Notes: a model not told the origin generated them from the letters alone. A stretch of 64,000 nucleotides of DNA from Streptomyces fodineus (GCF_001735805.1 NZ_CP017248.1:7316001-7380000); one strand, 5' to 3'; shown: positions 51,013 through 59,536, numbered from the stretch's first letter. Numbers and translations: made by a program.

Positions 51013-51807
51013 CTACTCCTCGCGGGGCCGGTGCACGGGAAGCCACCGCTCCGCGTAGGCCACCGCGTCCGCCACCGGGAACAGCCGCGCCTCGGCGGCG
51101 CCCACCTTTCCCCGTACGACGGGCCGGTCGCGCTCGAAGTCGTACCCCAGCTCGTCGAACCGGCCGGAGTCGATCGACACCTCGACGACGGTCTCCCAGC
51201 CGCCACCCGGCGCGGGCCGGCCGATCTCCACCAGCGGCGCCGGTATCCGGTACTCGGCCAGGTGGAAGCTGGTGCAGGAGTCGTAGCCCGCGCCGAGCAG
51301 CAGGACGCGGGCGCCCAGCTCCTCCAGCCGCGCCAGCGGGCTGTGCTCGCCGAGCCGGCAGTCGGGGGCGTGGCCGTCGGTGATCTCCCGCGCGTGCCGG
51401 CCGAGCGCCGCGAAGGAGGTCTGCGGATGCGCGCTGCGCAGGGCGCCCGGCCAGGTCCGCACGGTCTCGGGGAGCACGCCGACGCCACGGGTGGGGGTGA
51501 GCAGCGGGTCGTACGGCGGCATGGTGGCCCGGATCCGGTCCCACCACTCCTCGGGCACGGGCGGCCTGCCCCAGTGCGCGGGGTCGGACAGCTGGGCCGA
51601 CTGACTGGGGACGACGAGCGTGCCCGTCGGGCCCAGGGCGTCCATGAGTCCCTGCACGACCGCGACGGCGCCTCCGTTGACCCAGCCGAGAGCACGGAGG
51701 GAGGAATGCACCAGAAGGATCTCGCCGGATTCGACGCCCAGCAGTCGAAGCTGGGTCGAGAGCGAGTCTCGGGTGACGAGAGGGCCGGTCGGCCGGGGCT
51801 CGGGCAT
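51013..51807 (-). CDS. AAC(3)-family N-acetyltransferase
   Basis: 264 residues. Antibiotic acetyltransferase fold: ILLVHSSLRALGWVNGGAVAVVQGLMDALGPTGTLVVPSQSAQLSDP, TRGVGVLPETVRTWPGALRSAHPQTSFAALG and GARVLLLGAGYDSCTSFHLAEY, the YxxxTxxH-type substrate region altered to DSCTSFHLAEY. Enzymes of this family acetylate the 3-amino group of 2-deoxystreptamine aminoglycosides, but chromosomal homologues may have other roles (YokD-like). No aminoglycoside biosynthesis genes are nearby. Native resistance is possible but not shown. It is divergent from sufR. Confidence 0.88.
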   Translation of the reverse strand: MPEPRPTGPLVTRDSLSTQLRLLGVESGEILLVHSSLRALGWVNGGAVAVVQGLMDALGPTGTLVVPSQSAQLSDPAHWGRPPVPEEWWDRIRATMPPYDPLLTPTRGVGVLPETVRTWPGALRSAHPQTSFAALGRHAREITDGHAPDCRLGEHSPLARLEELGARVLLLGAGYDSCTSFHLAEYRIPAPLVEIGRPAPGGGWETVVEVSIDSGRFDELGYDFERDRPVVRGKVGAAEARLFPVADAVAYAERWLPVHRPREE

Positions 51808-51879
51808 GACTCGTGAGTCTTCCCCACGTCGGGTGTGCGGCGCCAGCGATTTGCCCTGCTCAGAGCCGCACCGAATGAT

Positions 51880-51921
51880 CGATCAAAGATCGTTTTCGCA
51901 GGTCGGATTAGGTATGCCTAA
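51880..51921. promoter_or_regulatory. Two small palindromes between AAC(3) gene and sufR
   Basis: CGATC-AAA-GATCG at 51880-51892 and TTAGG-TATG-CCTAA at 51908-51921. The latter has iron-box-like arms (TTAGG/CCTAA) but a 4-nt, not 9-nt, spacer, so it is not a standard IdeR/DmdR site. Confidence 0.4.
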
Positions 51922-51957
51922 GTGATGCAGGGCACCGCTCGATGATCCGGACGGCGC

Positions 51958-51994
51958 TTGTCAGGCTCTCCGGAATTACGCAACAATGGCGTTG
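51958..51994 (+). promoter_or_regulatory. sufR promoter with SufR operator over the start codon
   Basis: -35 TTGTCA (51958-51963), 18-nt spacer, -10 AACAAT (51982-51987). The site CAAC-N6-GTTG (51981-51994) covers the -10 and ends at the first base of the GTG start codon. It matches the motif I recall for a streptomycete SufR. There is no Shine-Dalgarno, so the transcript should be leaderless. SufR bound here would block its own operon. Confidence 0.75.
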
Positions 51995-52731
51995 TGAAAA
52001 ACGTCGGCGAGGCTCGGGAGGCCCCCCTGGGGGCCCCGCAGGAGGAACTCGCGACCGGTGAGCGCTCCACGCGCAACCGCGTCGCGCGCTCCATCCTGGA
52101 CCACGGCCCGTCGACCGTCGCCGAACTCGCCGGCCGGCTGGGACTGACCCAGGCCGCCGTCCGGCGCCACCTGGACGCCCTGGTCGCCGACGACGTGGTG
52201 GAGGCCCGGGAACAGCGGGTGTACGGCACGCGCACACGCGGCCGCCCCGCCAAGGTCTTCGCGCTCACCGACTGCGGCCGGGACGCCTTCGACCAGTCCT
52301 ACGACAAGCTCGCGGCCGACGCGCTCCGCTGGATCGCGGAGCAGGGCGGTGGCCCCGAGGCGGTCGCGGCCTTCGCCCGCGCCCGGATCGCCGCCCAGGC
52401 GAGCGCCTACCGCAAGGCGATCGAGGCGGTCACGCCGGACAAGCGCACCGAAGCCCTGGCCAAGGCCTTGAGCGTGGACGGGTACGCTGCTACGGCGCGC
52501 AGCGCACCGATCGGCGAGCAGCTGTGCCAGCACCACTGCCCGGTCGCCCACGTGGCGGAACAGTTCCCGCAGCTGTGCGAGGCGGAGACGGAGATCTTCG
52601 CCGAGCTGCTGGGTACCCACGTCCAGCGACTGGCGACCATCGCGCACGGCGACGGCGTCTGCACGACGTTCATCCCCAAGACATCCACTGACGACGCATC
52701 TGCTAGCACGGCCAGGAGGAACCCCGCATGA
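51994..52731 (+). CDS. sufR: Fe-S responsive repressor SufR
   Basis: 245 residues from GTG 51994 (leaderless); the frame from 51958 runs through the promoter. N-terminal winged HTH (TRNRVARSILDHGPSTVAELAGRLGLTQAAVRRHLDALVADDVVEAREQ) with RPAKVFALTDCG. The C-terminal cluster-binding Cys are LCQHHCPVAHVAEQFPQLC (three Cys) with a further Cys in GDGVCTTFIP. Holo-SufR represses the suf operon; loss of its cluster by oxidation or iron lack releases it. It overlaps sufB by 4 nt (ATGA) and heads the operon. Confidence 0.95.
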   Translation: MKNVGEAREAPLGAPQEELATGERSTRNRVARSILDHGPSTVAELAGRLGLTQAAVRRHLDALVADDVVEAREQRVYGTRTRGRPAKVFALTDCGRDAFDQSYDKLAADALRWIAEQGGGPEAVAAFARARIAAQASAYRKAIEAVTPDKRTEALAKALSVDGYAATARSAPIGEQLCQHHCPVAHVAEQFPQLCEAETEIFAELLGTHVQRLATIAHGDGVCTTFIPKTSTDDASASTARRNPA

Positions 52732-54149
52732 CTCTCCCCACGGAGACTGCCCACCCCGAACTCGAGGGCCTGGGCAAGTACGAATACGGCTGGGCCGACT
52801 CCGACGTGGCCGGTGCCTCCGCCAGGCGTGGCCTGAACGAGGAGGTCGTCCGCGACATCTCCGGCAAGAAGTCGGAGCCGGAGTGGATGACCAAGCTGCG
52901 CCTGAAGGGCCTGAAGCTCTTCGAGAAGAAGCCGATGCCGAACTGGGGCTCCGACCTCTCGGGCATCGACTTCGACAACATCAAGTACTTCGTGCGCTCC
53001 ACGGAGAAGCAGGCGGAGTCCTGGGAGGACCTGCCCGAGGACATCAAGAACACCTACGACAAGCTCGGCATCCCCGAGGCGGAGAAGCAGCGCCTGGTCG
53101 CCGGTGTCGCCGCCCAGTACGAGTCCGAGGTCGTCTACCACCAGATCCGCGAGGACCTGGAGGAGCAGGGTGTCATCTTCCTCGACACCGACACCGCGCT
53201 GAAGGAGCACCCGGAGCTCTTCAAGGAGTACTTCGGCACGGTCATCCCGGCCGGTGACAACAAGTTCGCCGCGCTGAACACCGCCGTGTGGTCCGGCGGC
53301 TCCTTCATCTACGTGCCGAAGGGCGTGCACGTCGAGATCCCGCTCCAGGCCTACTTCCGCATCAACACGGAGAACATGGGCCAGTTCGAGCGGACCCTGA
53401 TCATCGTCGACGAGGGTGCCTACGTGCACTACGTCGAGGGTTGCACGGCCCCCATCTACAAGTCGGACTCGCTGCACTCCGCGGTCGTCGAGATCATCGT
53501 CAAGAAGAACGCCCGCTGCCGCTACACGACCATCCAGAACTGGTCGAACAACGTCTACAACCTGGTCACCAAGCGCGCCGTCGCCTACGAGGGCGCGACC
53601 ATGGAGTGGATCGACGGCAACATCGGCTCCAAGGTGACGATGAAGTACCCGGCCGTCTACCTGATGGGCGAGCACGCCAAGGGCGAAACCCTCTCCATCG
53701 CCTTCGCGGGCGAGGGCCAGCACCAGGACGCCGGTTCGAAGATGGTCCACATGGCGCCGAACACCTCGTCCAACATCGTCTCCAAGTCGGTGGCGCGCGG
53801 TGGCGGCCGTACCTCCTACCGCGGCCTGGTCGAGATCGGCGAGGGCGCCGCCGGGTCGAAGTCCAACGTGCTGTGCGACGCGCTGCTGGTCGACACCATC
53901 TCCCGCTCCGACACGTACCCCTACGTCGACGTCCGCGAGGACGACGTGTCCATGGGCCACGAGGCGACCGTCTCCAAGGTCTCCGAGGACCAGCTCTTCT
54001 ACCTGATGAGCCGCGGTCTGACCGAGTTCGAGGCGATGGCGATGATCGTGCGCGGCTTCGTCGAGCCGATCGCCAAGGAACTGCCCATGGAGTACGCCCT
54101 CGAGCTCAACCGGCTGATCGAGCTGCAGATGGAAGGCGCGGTCGGCTGA
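52728..54149 (+). CDS. sufB: Fe-S scaffold protein SufB
   Basis: 473 residues. SufB core: VIFLDTDTALKEHPELFKEYFGTVIPAGDNKFAALNTAVWSGGSFIYVPKGVHVEIPLQAYFRINTENMGQFERTLIIVDEGAYVHYVEGCTAPIY, with the conserved Cys in VEGCTAP, and the C-terminal RGLTEFEAMAMIVRGFVEP. It forms the SufBC2D scaffold on which nascent clusters are built. Intein insertions found in mycobacterial SufB are absent. GAGGAACCCC precedes the ATG, and an ATGA overlap couples it to sufR. Confidence 0.97.
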   Translation: MTLPTETAHPELEGLGKYEYGWADSDVAGASARRGLNEEVVRDISGKKSEPEWMTKLRLKGLKLFEKKPMPNWGSDLSGIDFDNIKYFVRSTEKQAESWEDLPEDIKNTYDKLGIPEAEKQRLVAGVAAQYESEVVYHQIREDLEEQGVIFLDTDTALKEHPELFKEYFGTVIPAGDNKFAALNTAVWSGGSFIYVPKGVHVEIPLQAYFRINTENMGQFERTLIIVDEGAYVHYVEGCTAPIYKSDSLHSAVVEIIVKKNARCRYTTIQNWSNNVYNLVTKRAVAYEGATMEWIDGNIGSKVTMKYPAVYLMGEHAKGETLSIAFAGEGQHQDAGSKMVHMAPNTSSNIVSKSVARGGGRTSYRGLVEIGEGAAGSKSNVLCDALLVDTISRSDTYPYVDVREDDVSMGHEATVSKVSEDQLFYLMSRGLTEFEAMAMIVRGFVEPIAKELPMEYALELNRLIELQMEGAVG

Positions 54150-54203
54150 CACCCGCCCCATCGGTCAGCACGTCTTACTCAGAAAGCGAGCACTACGACA
54201 GCC

Positions 54204-55388
54204 ATGGCTGAGGCTCAGAACATCCCGGTGGGCTCCACCACCGCCGGCCAGATCGCGGTCGCCGCGGAGTCGACCGTCGTCTCGCGCATGAGCGCGCCCC
54301 CGTCCTTCGACGTGGCGGACTTCCCGGTCCCGCACGGTCGCGAGGAGGAGTGGCGGTTCACCCCGCTGGAGCGGCTGCGCGGGCTGCACGACGGCACCGC
54401 GGTCGCGACCGGCGACGGCGTGAAGGTGGACGTCCAGGCCCCCGAGGGCGTGACCGTCGAGACCGTCGGCCGCGACGACGCCCGCATCGGCAGGGCCGGC
54501 ACCCCGGTGGACCGCGTCGCCGCCCAGGCGTACTCGGCGTTCGAGAAGGCCGGCGTGGTCACCGTCCCCAAGGAGACGGTGCTCACCGAGCCGATCCGGA
54601 TCGCCGCGCACGGCGAGGGCGGGGTCGCCTTCGCCCACCAGGTGATCGAGCTGGGCGCCTTCGCCGAGGCCGTCGTGGTCATCGACCACACCGGTGACGC
54701 GGTGCTCGCCGCCAATGTCGACTACGTCCTCGGTGACGGCGCCAAGCTGACCGTCGTCTCCGTCCAGGACTGGGACGACAAGGCCGTGCATGTGGCCCAG
54801 CACAACGCCCTGGTCGGCCGCGACGCCTCCTTCAAGTCCGTGGTCGTCACCTTCGGCGGTGACGTGGTCCGCCTGCACCCGCGCGTGACCTACGCGGGCC
54901 CCGGCGGCGAGGCCGAGCTGTTCGGCCTGTACTTCACCGACGCCGGGCAGCACCAGGAGCACCGCCTGCTGGTCACCCACAACACCCCGCACTGCAAGTC
55001 GAACGTCGTCTACAAGGGCGCGCTCCAGGGCGACGACGCGCACGCGGTCTGGATCGGCGACGTGCTCATCGAGGCCAAGGCCGAGGGCACGGACACCTAC
55101 GAGATGAACCGCAACCTGGTCCTCACGGACGGTGCGCGCGTCGACTCCGTGCCGAACCTGGAGATCGAGACCGGCGAGATCGTCGGCGCCGGCCACGCCT
55201 CCGCCACCGGCCGCTTCGACGACGAGCAGCTCTTCTACCTGATGGCCCGCGGCATCCCGCAGCACGAGGCCCGCCGCCTGGTGGTCCGCGGCTTCTTCGC
55301 CGAGCTGGTCCAGCAGATCGGTGTCACCGACATCGAGGAGCGCCTGCTCGCCAAGATCGAGGAGGAGCTGGAGGCTTCGGTCGCATGA
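54204..55388 (+). CDS. sufD: Fe-S assembly protein SufD
   Basis: 394 residues. Beta-helix core shared with SufB: VVVIDHTGDAVLAANVDYVLGDGAKLTVVSVQDWDDKAVHVAQHNALVGRDASFKS, QEHRLLVTHNTPHCKSNVVYKGALQGDDAHAVWIGDVLIEAKAEGTDTYEMNRNLVLTDGARVDSVPNLEIETGEI and the terminal RGIPQHEARRLVVRGFFAEL. It partners SufB and SufC; the interface His and Cys of VTHNTPHCKS are present. 54 bp after sufB. ATGA overlap with the ferredoxin-like gene. Length is normal. Confidence 0.96.
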   Translation: MAEAQNIPVGSTTAGQIAVAAESTVVSRMSAPPSFDVADFPVPHGREEEWRFTPLERLRGLHDGTAVATGDGVKVDVQAPEGVTVETVGRDDARIGRAGTPVDRVAAQAYSAFEKAGVVTVPKETVLTEPIRIAAHGEGGVAFAHQVIELGAFAEAVVVIDHTGDAVLAANVDYVLGDGAKLTVVSVQDWDDKAVHVAQHNALVGRDASFKSVVVTFGGDVVRLHPRVTYAGPGGEAELFGLYFTDAGQHQEHRLLVTHNTPHCKSNVVYKGALQGDDAHAVWIGDVLIEAKAEGTDTYEMNRNLVLTDGARVDSVPNLEIETGEIVGAGHASATGRFDDEQLFYLMARGIPQHEARRLVVRGFFAELVQQIGVTDIEERLLAKIEEELEASVA

Positions 55389-55702
55389 GCTTCGTACGCG
55401 TCTGTGGGCTGAGCGAGCTGGAGGAGGACACCCCGAAGCGGGTGGAGATCGACAGCACGCCGGTCTCGGTCGTCAAGACCGAGGGCGAGGTGTTCGCGAT
55501 CTACGACATCTGCTCCCACGCGAACGTCTCGCTCTCCGAGGGCGAGGTGGAGGACTGCCAGATCGAGTGCTGGCTGCACGGCTCCGCCTTCGACCTGCGC
55601 ACCGGCAAGCCGTCCGGCCTCCCGGCCACGCGCCCCGTCCCCGTATACCCCGTAAAGATCGATGGGGACGACGTTCTCGTCTCCCTCTCCCAGGAGTCCT
55701 GA
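55385..55702 (+). CDS. Rieske-type ferredoxin within the suf operon
   Basis: 105 residues. NirD/BphA3-like Rieske fold: ICSHANVSLSEG gives C-S-H and DCQIECWLHGSAFD gives C-W-L-H, the full Cys/His set. It is a soluble 2Fe-2S electron carrier of the non-heme oxygenase ferredoxin type. Located between sufD and sufC in actinobacteria, so it may donate electrons for cluster assembly or be an early client (inference). Start ATG overlaps the sufD stop. Confidence 0.93.
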   Translation: MSFVRVCGLSELEEDTPKRVEIDSTPVSVVKTEGEVFAIYDICSHANVSLSEGEVEDCQIECWLHGSAFDLRTGKPSGLPATRPVPVYPVKIDGDDVLVSLSQES

Positions 55703-55709
55703 GGCATCC

Positions 55710-56474
55710 ATGGCAACGCTTGAAATCCGAGACCTGCACGTCACCGTCGAGGCCGACAACGCCACGAAGGAGATCCTCAAGGGCGTCGACCTCACCGTGA
55801 AGCAGGGCGAGACGCACGCCATCATGGGCCCCAACGGCTCCGGCAAGTCGACCCTCGCCTACTCGCTCGCGGGTCACCCGAAGTACACGATCACCAGCGG
55901 CACCGTCACCCTCGACGGCGAGGACGTCCTGGAGATGTCCGTCGACGAGCGGGCCCGCGCCGGCCTGTTCCTGGCGATGCAGTACCCGGTCGAGGTCCCC
56001 GGCGTCTCGGTCTCCAACTTCCTGCGCACCTCCGCCACCGCCGTCCGCGGCGAGGCCCCCAAGCTGCGCACCTGGGTGAAGGAGGTCAAGGAGGCCATGG
56101 AGCGCCTCAACATGGACCCGTCCTTCGCCGAGCGCAACGTCAACGAGGGCTTCTCCGGCGGTGAGAAGAAGCGCCACGAGATCCTCCAGCTGGAACTGCT
56201 CAAGCCGAAGGTGGCGATCCTGGACGAGACCGACTCCGGTCTCGACGTGGACGCTCTGCGGATCGTCTCCGAGGGCGTCAACCGCGTCCGCGAGACCGGC
56301 GAGGTCGGCACCCTGCTGATCACGCACTACACGCGCATCCTGCGCTACATCAAGCCGGACTTCGTCCACGTCTTCTCCGGCGGCCGGATCGTCGAGTCCG
56401 GCGGTGCCGAGCTCGCCGACAAGCTGGAGGACGAGGGCTACGAGGCATACACGAAGGGTGGCGTATCCGCGTGA
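55710..56474 (+). CDS. sufC: Fe-S assembly ATPase SufC
   Basis: 254 residues from ATG 55710 (GAGG at 55701); the frame at 55662 lies within the previous gene. Walker A GPNGSGKST near residue 38, signature FSGGEKKRHEILQ, Walker B VAILDETDSGLD and His switch LLITHYTRIL, with the SufC-typical AMQYPVEVPGVSVSNFLR Q-loop. It drives conformational change of SufBC2D. GTGA overlap with sufS. Confidence 0.97.
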   Translation: MATLEIRDLHVTVEADNATKEILKGVDLTVKQGETHAIMGPNGSGKSTLAYSLAGHPKYTITSGTVTLDGEDVLEMSVDERARAGLFLAMQYPVEVPGVSVSNFLRTSATAVRGEAPKLRTWVKEVKEAMERLNMDPSFAERNVNEGFSGGEKKRHEILQLELLKPKVAILDETDSGLDVDALRIVSEGVNRVRETGEVGTLLITHYTRILRYIKPDFVHVFSGGRIVESGGAELADKLEDEGYEAYTKGGVSA

Positions 56475-57727
56475 CACAGCTGCCGGGCCTCCTCGACACC
56501 GAGGCGATCCGCAAGGACTTCCCCGTGCTGGACCGCCTGGTCCACGACGGCAAGAAGCTCGTCTATCTGGACAACGCGGCGACCTCGCAGAAGCCGCGCC
56601 AGGTACTGGACGCCCTGAGCGAGTACTACGAGCGCTACAACGCCAACGTCCACCGCGGTGTGCATGTGCTCGCCGAGGAGGCCACGGCGCTGTACGAGGG
56701 CGCGCGCGACAAGGTCGCCGAGTTCATCAACGCGCCCAGCCGCGACGAGGTGATCTTCACCAAGAACGCCTCCGAGTCGCTGAACCTCGTGGCGAACATG
56801 CTCGGCTGGGCCGACGAGCCCTACCGGGTGGACCACGAGACCGAGATCGTCATCACGGAGATGGAGCACCACTCCAACATCGTGCCGTGGCAGCTGCTGG
56901 CGCAGCGCACGGGCGCGAAGCTGAAGTGGTTCGGCCTGACCGACGACGGTCGCCTGGACCTGTCCAACATCGACGAGGTCATCACGGAGAAGACGAAGAT
57001 CGTCTCCTTCGTGCTGGTGTCGAACATCCTGGGCACGGTCAACCCGGTCGAGGCGATAGTGCGCCGCGCACAGGAGGTCGGTGCTCTCGTCTGCATCGAC
57101 GCCTCCCAGGCCGCTCCGCACATGCCGCTGGACGTGCAGGCCCTCCAGGCCGACTTCGTGGCCTTCACCGGCCACAAGATGTGCGGTCCGACGGGCATCG
57201 GCGTGCTGTGGGGCCGCCAGGAGCTGCTGGAGGACCTGCCCCCGTTCCTGGGCGGCGGCGAGATGATCGAGACCGTCTCGATGCACTCCTCCACGTACGC
57301 CCCGGCGCCGCACAAGTTCGAGGCGGGCACGCCCCCGATCGCTCAGGCGGTCGGCCTCGGCGCGGCGATCGACTACCTCAACTCGATCGGCATGGACAAG
57401 ATCCTCGCCCACGAGCACGCGCTCACCGAGTACGCGGTGAAGAGGCTCGCCGAGGTTCCGGACCTGAAGATCATCGGCCCGACCACGGCCGAGGACCGGG
57501 GTGCGGCGATCTCCTTCACACTGGGTGACATCCACCCGCACGACGTGGGCCAGGTCCTCGACGAGCAGGGCATCGCGGTCCGCGTCGGCCACCACTGCGC
57601 GCGCCCGGTCTGCCTCCGCTACGGAATTCCTGCGACCACGCGAGCGTCGTTCTATCTGTACTCCACGCCGGCCGAGATCGACGCACTGGTCGAGGGGCTG
57701 GAGCACGTACGGAACTTCTTCGGCTGA
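56471..57727 (+). CDS. sufS: Cysteine desulfurase SufS
   Basis: 418 residues from GTG 56471. Class V aminotransferase fold: YLDNAATSQKPRQVLDAL, EMEHHSNIVPWQLLAQRTG, CIDASQAAPHMPLDV and the PLP Lys in AFTGHKMCGPTGIGVLWG. The catalytic Cys loop is VGHHCARPVCLRYGIPATTRASF, of the group II (SufS) type. It removes sulfur from cysteine and hands it to SufU. GTGA overlap with sufC. Confidence 0.97.
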   Translation: MTQLPGLLDTEAIRKDFPVLDRLVHDGKKLVYLDNAATSQKPRQVLDALSEYYERYNANVHRGVHVLAEEATALYEGARDKVAEFINAPSRDEVIFTKNASESLNLVANMLGWADEPYRVDHETEIVITEMEHHSNIVPWQLLAQRTGAKLKWFGLTDDGRLDLSNIDEVITEKTKIVSFVLVSNILGTVNPVEAIVRRAQEVGALVCIDASQAAPHMPLDVQALQADFVAFTGHKMCGPTGIGVLWGRQELLEDLPPFLGGGEMIETVSMHSSTYAPAPHKFEAGTPPIAQAVGLGAAIDYLNSIGMDKILAHEHALTEYAVKRLAEVPDLKIIGPTTAEDRGAAISFTLGDIHPHDVGQVLDEQGIAVRVGHHCARPVCLRYGIPATTRASFYLYSTPAEIDALVEGLEHVRNFFG

Positions 57728-57745
57728 GAGGCGTGAGCTGAGACC

Positions 57746-58213
57746 GTGAAGCTGGATTCGATGTACCAGGAAGTCATCCTGGACCACTACAAGAACCCCC
57801 ACGGGCGTGGTCTGCGGGATGGCGACGCCGAGGTGCACCATGTGAACCCGACGTGCGGCGACGAGATCACCCTCCGCGTGAAGTACGACGGCACGAAGAT
57901 CGCGGACGTCTCGTACGAGGGCCAGGGCTGCTCGATCAGTCAGGCGAGCGCGTCGATCCTCAACGAACTGCTGGTCGGCAAGGACCTGCCCGAGGCGCAG
58001 AAGATCCAGGAGACCTTCCTGGAGCTGATGCAGTCCAGGGGCAGGATCGAGCCGGACGACGCGATGGAGGACATCCTGGAGGACGCGGTCGCGTTCGCCG
58101 GTGTCTCCAAGTACCCCGCGCGGGTCAAGTGCGCCCTCCTGAGCTGGATGGCGTGGAAGGACGCGACGGCCCAGGCGCTGGGTGGCGCCGAAGCCGAAAG
58201 GAAGACGGCATGA
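57746..58213 (+). CDS. sufU: Sulfur transfer protein SufU
   Basis: 155 residues from GTG 57746 after GAGCTGAGA. IscU-like fold with the SufU pattern: NPTCGDEITL (Cys and Asp), GQGCSISQASASIL, and ARVKCALLSWMAWKDA, the three zinc-binding Cys. It has the SufU-specific insert before the third Cys and lacks the IscU Lys/His. It accepts persulfide from SufS at a zinc site rather than acting as the main scaffold. ATGA overlap with sufT. Confidence 0.96.
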   Translation: MKLDSMYQEVILDHYKNPHGRGLRDGDAEVHHVNPTCGDEITLRVKYDGTKIADVSYEGQGCSISQASASILNELLVGKDLPEAQKIQETFLELMQSRGRIEPDDAMEDILEDAVAFAGVSKYPARVKCALLSWMAWKDATAQALGGAEAERKTA

Positions 58214-58542
58214 CCGACACCGCTGAGATGAAGCCGGCCTCCGAGGAGGAGCTGCGCGAGGCCCTGATGGACGTCGTCGACCCGGAGCTCGGCATCGACG
58301 TCGTCAACCTCGGGCTGATCTACGGCATCCACGTCGACGACTCCAATGTGGCGACCGTCGACATGACCCTGACCTCCGCGGCCTGCCCGCTGACGGACGT
58401 CATCGAGGACCAGGCCAAGTCCGCCACGGACGGCCTCGTCAACGAACTGCGCATCAACTGGGTCTGGATGCCCCCGTGGGGCCCCGACAAGATCACGGAT
58501 GATGGTCGCGAGCAGCTTCGGGCGCTCGGGTTCAACGTCTGA
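58210..58542 (+). CDS. sufT: Metal-sulfur cluster assembly factor SufT (MIP18/DUF59)
   Basis: 110 residues. MIP18-family fold: ELREALMDVVDPELGIDVVNLGLIYGIHVDD at the N-terminus (the DPE motif), TLTSAACPLTDVIEDQ with the conserved Cys, and WVWMPPWGPDKITDDGREQLRALGF. It helps mature Fe-S proteins. Last gene of the suf operon (ATGA overlap with sufU), followed by a hairpin. Confidence 0.95.
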   Translation: MTDTAEMKPASEEELREALMDVVDPELGIDVVNLGLIYGIHVDDSNVATVDMTLTSAACPLTDVIEDQAKSATDGLVNELRINWVWMPPWGPDKITDDGREQLRALGFNV

Positions 58543-58556
58543 CACAGAGCCTGCGA

Positions 58557-58587
58557 AAGGGGCCATGGCCGTGTGCCGTGGCCCCTT
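58557..58587 (+). terminator. Terminator of the suf operon
   Basis: AAGGGGCCA / TGGCCCCTT arms with a 13-nt loop containing a second GGC/GCC pairing, 14 bp after sufT. Confidence 0.8.
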
Positions 58588-58641
58588 CGGCATGCTCAGC
58601 CCAGCCCGTCCACCAGCGGGAACGTCGAGTCCCCGCCCGTA

Positions 58642-58679
58642 GTGTACGCCCGTACGCATCGTTGTGTACGCTCGTACAC
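58642..58679. promoter_or_regulatory. Double TetR operator next to the SMR start codon
   Basis: Two related palindromes: GTGTACG-CC-CGTACGC (58642-58657) and GTGTACG-CT-CGTACAC (58664-58679), centres 22 bp (two helical turns) apart. The second ends at the base before the ATG at 58680. Confidence 0.8.
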
Positions 58680-59003
58680 ATGGGATATCTGACGCTCGCC
58701 GGCGCCATCGCCGCCGAGGTCGCCGCGACGACGGCGATGAAGTACAGCGAGGGATTCAGCCGGCTCTGGCCCTCGCTCGTGACGACTCTGGGCTACCTCG
58801 TCTCCTTCGCGCTGCTCGCCCAGACGCTGAAGACCGTCCAGATCGGCACGGCGTACGCGATCTGGTCCGGCGTCGGCACCGCCACCATCGCCGTGCTCGG
58901 CCTGCTGCTGTTCGGGGAGGGGCTGAGCGTCGCCAAGCTCGGCGGGATCCTGCTGATCATCGGCGGCGTGGTCGTGCTCAACCTGGGCGGGGCGAGCCAC
59001 TGA
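58680..59003 (+). CDS. Small multidrug resistance (SMR) efflux protein
   Basis: 107 residues from ATG 58680, which follows directly on the operator, so the mRNA is leaderless. Four membrane helices of the SMR fold with the essential membrane Glu in LAGAIAAEVAATTAMKYSEGF (E14-equivalent), the KYSEGFTRLWPS loop, QTLKTVQIGTAYAIWSGVGTA and the last helix ILLIIGGVVVLNLGG. It is a proton-coupled exporter of cationic drugs such as quaternary ammonium compounds (family knowledge). Its TGA overlaps the tetR ATG by one base. Confidence 0.95.
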   Translation: MGYLTLAGAIAAEVAATTAMKYSEGFSRLWPSLVTTLGYLVSFALLAQTLKTVQIGTAYAIWSGVGTATIAVLGLLLFGEGLSVAKLGGILLIIGGVVVLNLGGASH

Positions 59004-59536
59004 TGCCCCGGCGCTACGACCCCGACCGGCGCCGGCGCCTCATCGACGCGGCGCTCCGCGTGGTCGGCCGGGACGGCATCGCGGGTCTCAGTCATCGCAC
59101 GGTCGCCGCCGAGGCCGATGTCCCGCTCGGCTCGACGACGTATCACTTCGCCACCCTGGAAGAGCTGATGGTGGCCGCGCTGCGGCAGACGAACGAGAAT
59201 TTCGCCAGGGTGCTGGCCGAGCGGCTTCCGGAGCACGGCGAAGGCGATCTCGCCGCCGACCTCGCCCGGGCGCTGGGGGAGTGGCTGGGCGCCGAGCGCA
59301 CGGGCGTGGAGCTGGAGTACGAGCTGTATCTGGCGGCCCTGCGCCGCCCCGCGCTGCGCCCCGTCGCCGCGGAGTGGACCGAGGACGCCGCGGCGCTGCT
59401 GGGCCGGCGCACCGACCCGCTCACGGCCCGCGCCCTGCTCGCCCTGATGGACGGAATCTGCCTCCAGGTGCTGCTGACGGGCGGTTCCTACGACGAGGAG
59501 TACGCGCGCGCCGCCCTCGCTCGGCTGATCCCCTGA
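59003..59536 (+). CDS. TetR-family repressor
   Basis: 177 residues. N-terminal HTH RRRRLIDAALRVVGRDGIAGLSHRTVAAEADVPLGSTTYHFATLEELMVAALRQ, then a helical ligand domain. The one-base overlap with the SMR gene makes an exporter-repressor pair. It is the likely ligand-responsive controller of the double palindrome at 58642. No own promoter is needed. Ligand unknown, probably a substrate of the SMR pump. Confidence 0.93.
   Translation: MPRRYDPDRRRRLIDAALRVVGRDGIAGLSHRTVAAEADVPLGSTTYHFATLEELMVAALRQTNENFARVLAERLPEHGEGDLAADLARALGEWLGAERTGVELEYELYLAALRRPALRPVAAEWTEDAAALLGRRTDPLTARALLALMDGICLQVLLTGGSYDEEYARAALARLIP

Noticed and set aside
51908..51921. Iron box for IdeR/DmdR before sufR
   Set aside because: Arms match but the spacer is 4 nt instead of 9, so the 19-bp consensus is not met; kept only as an unnamed palindrome.
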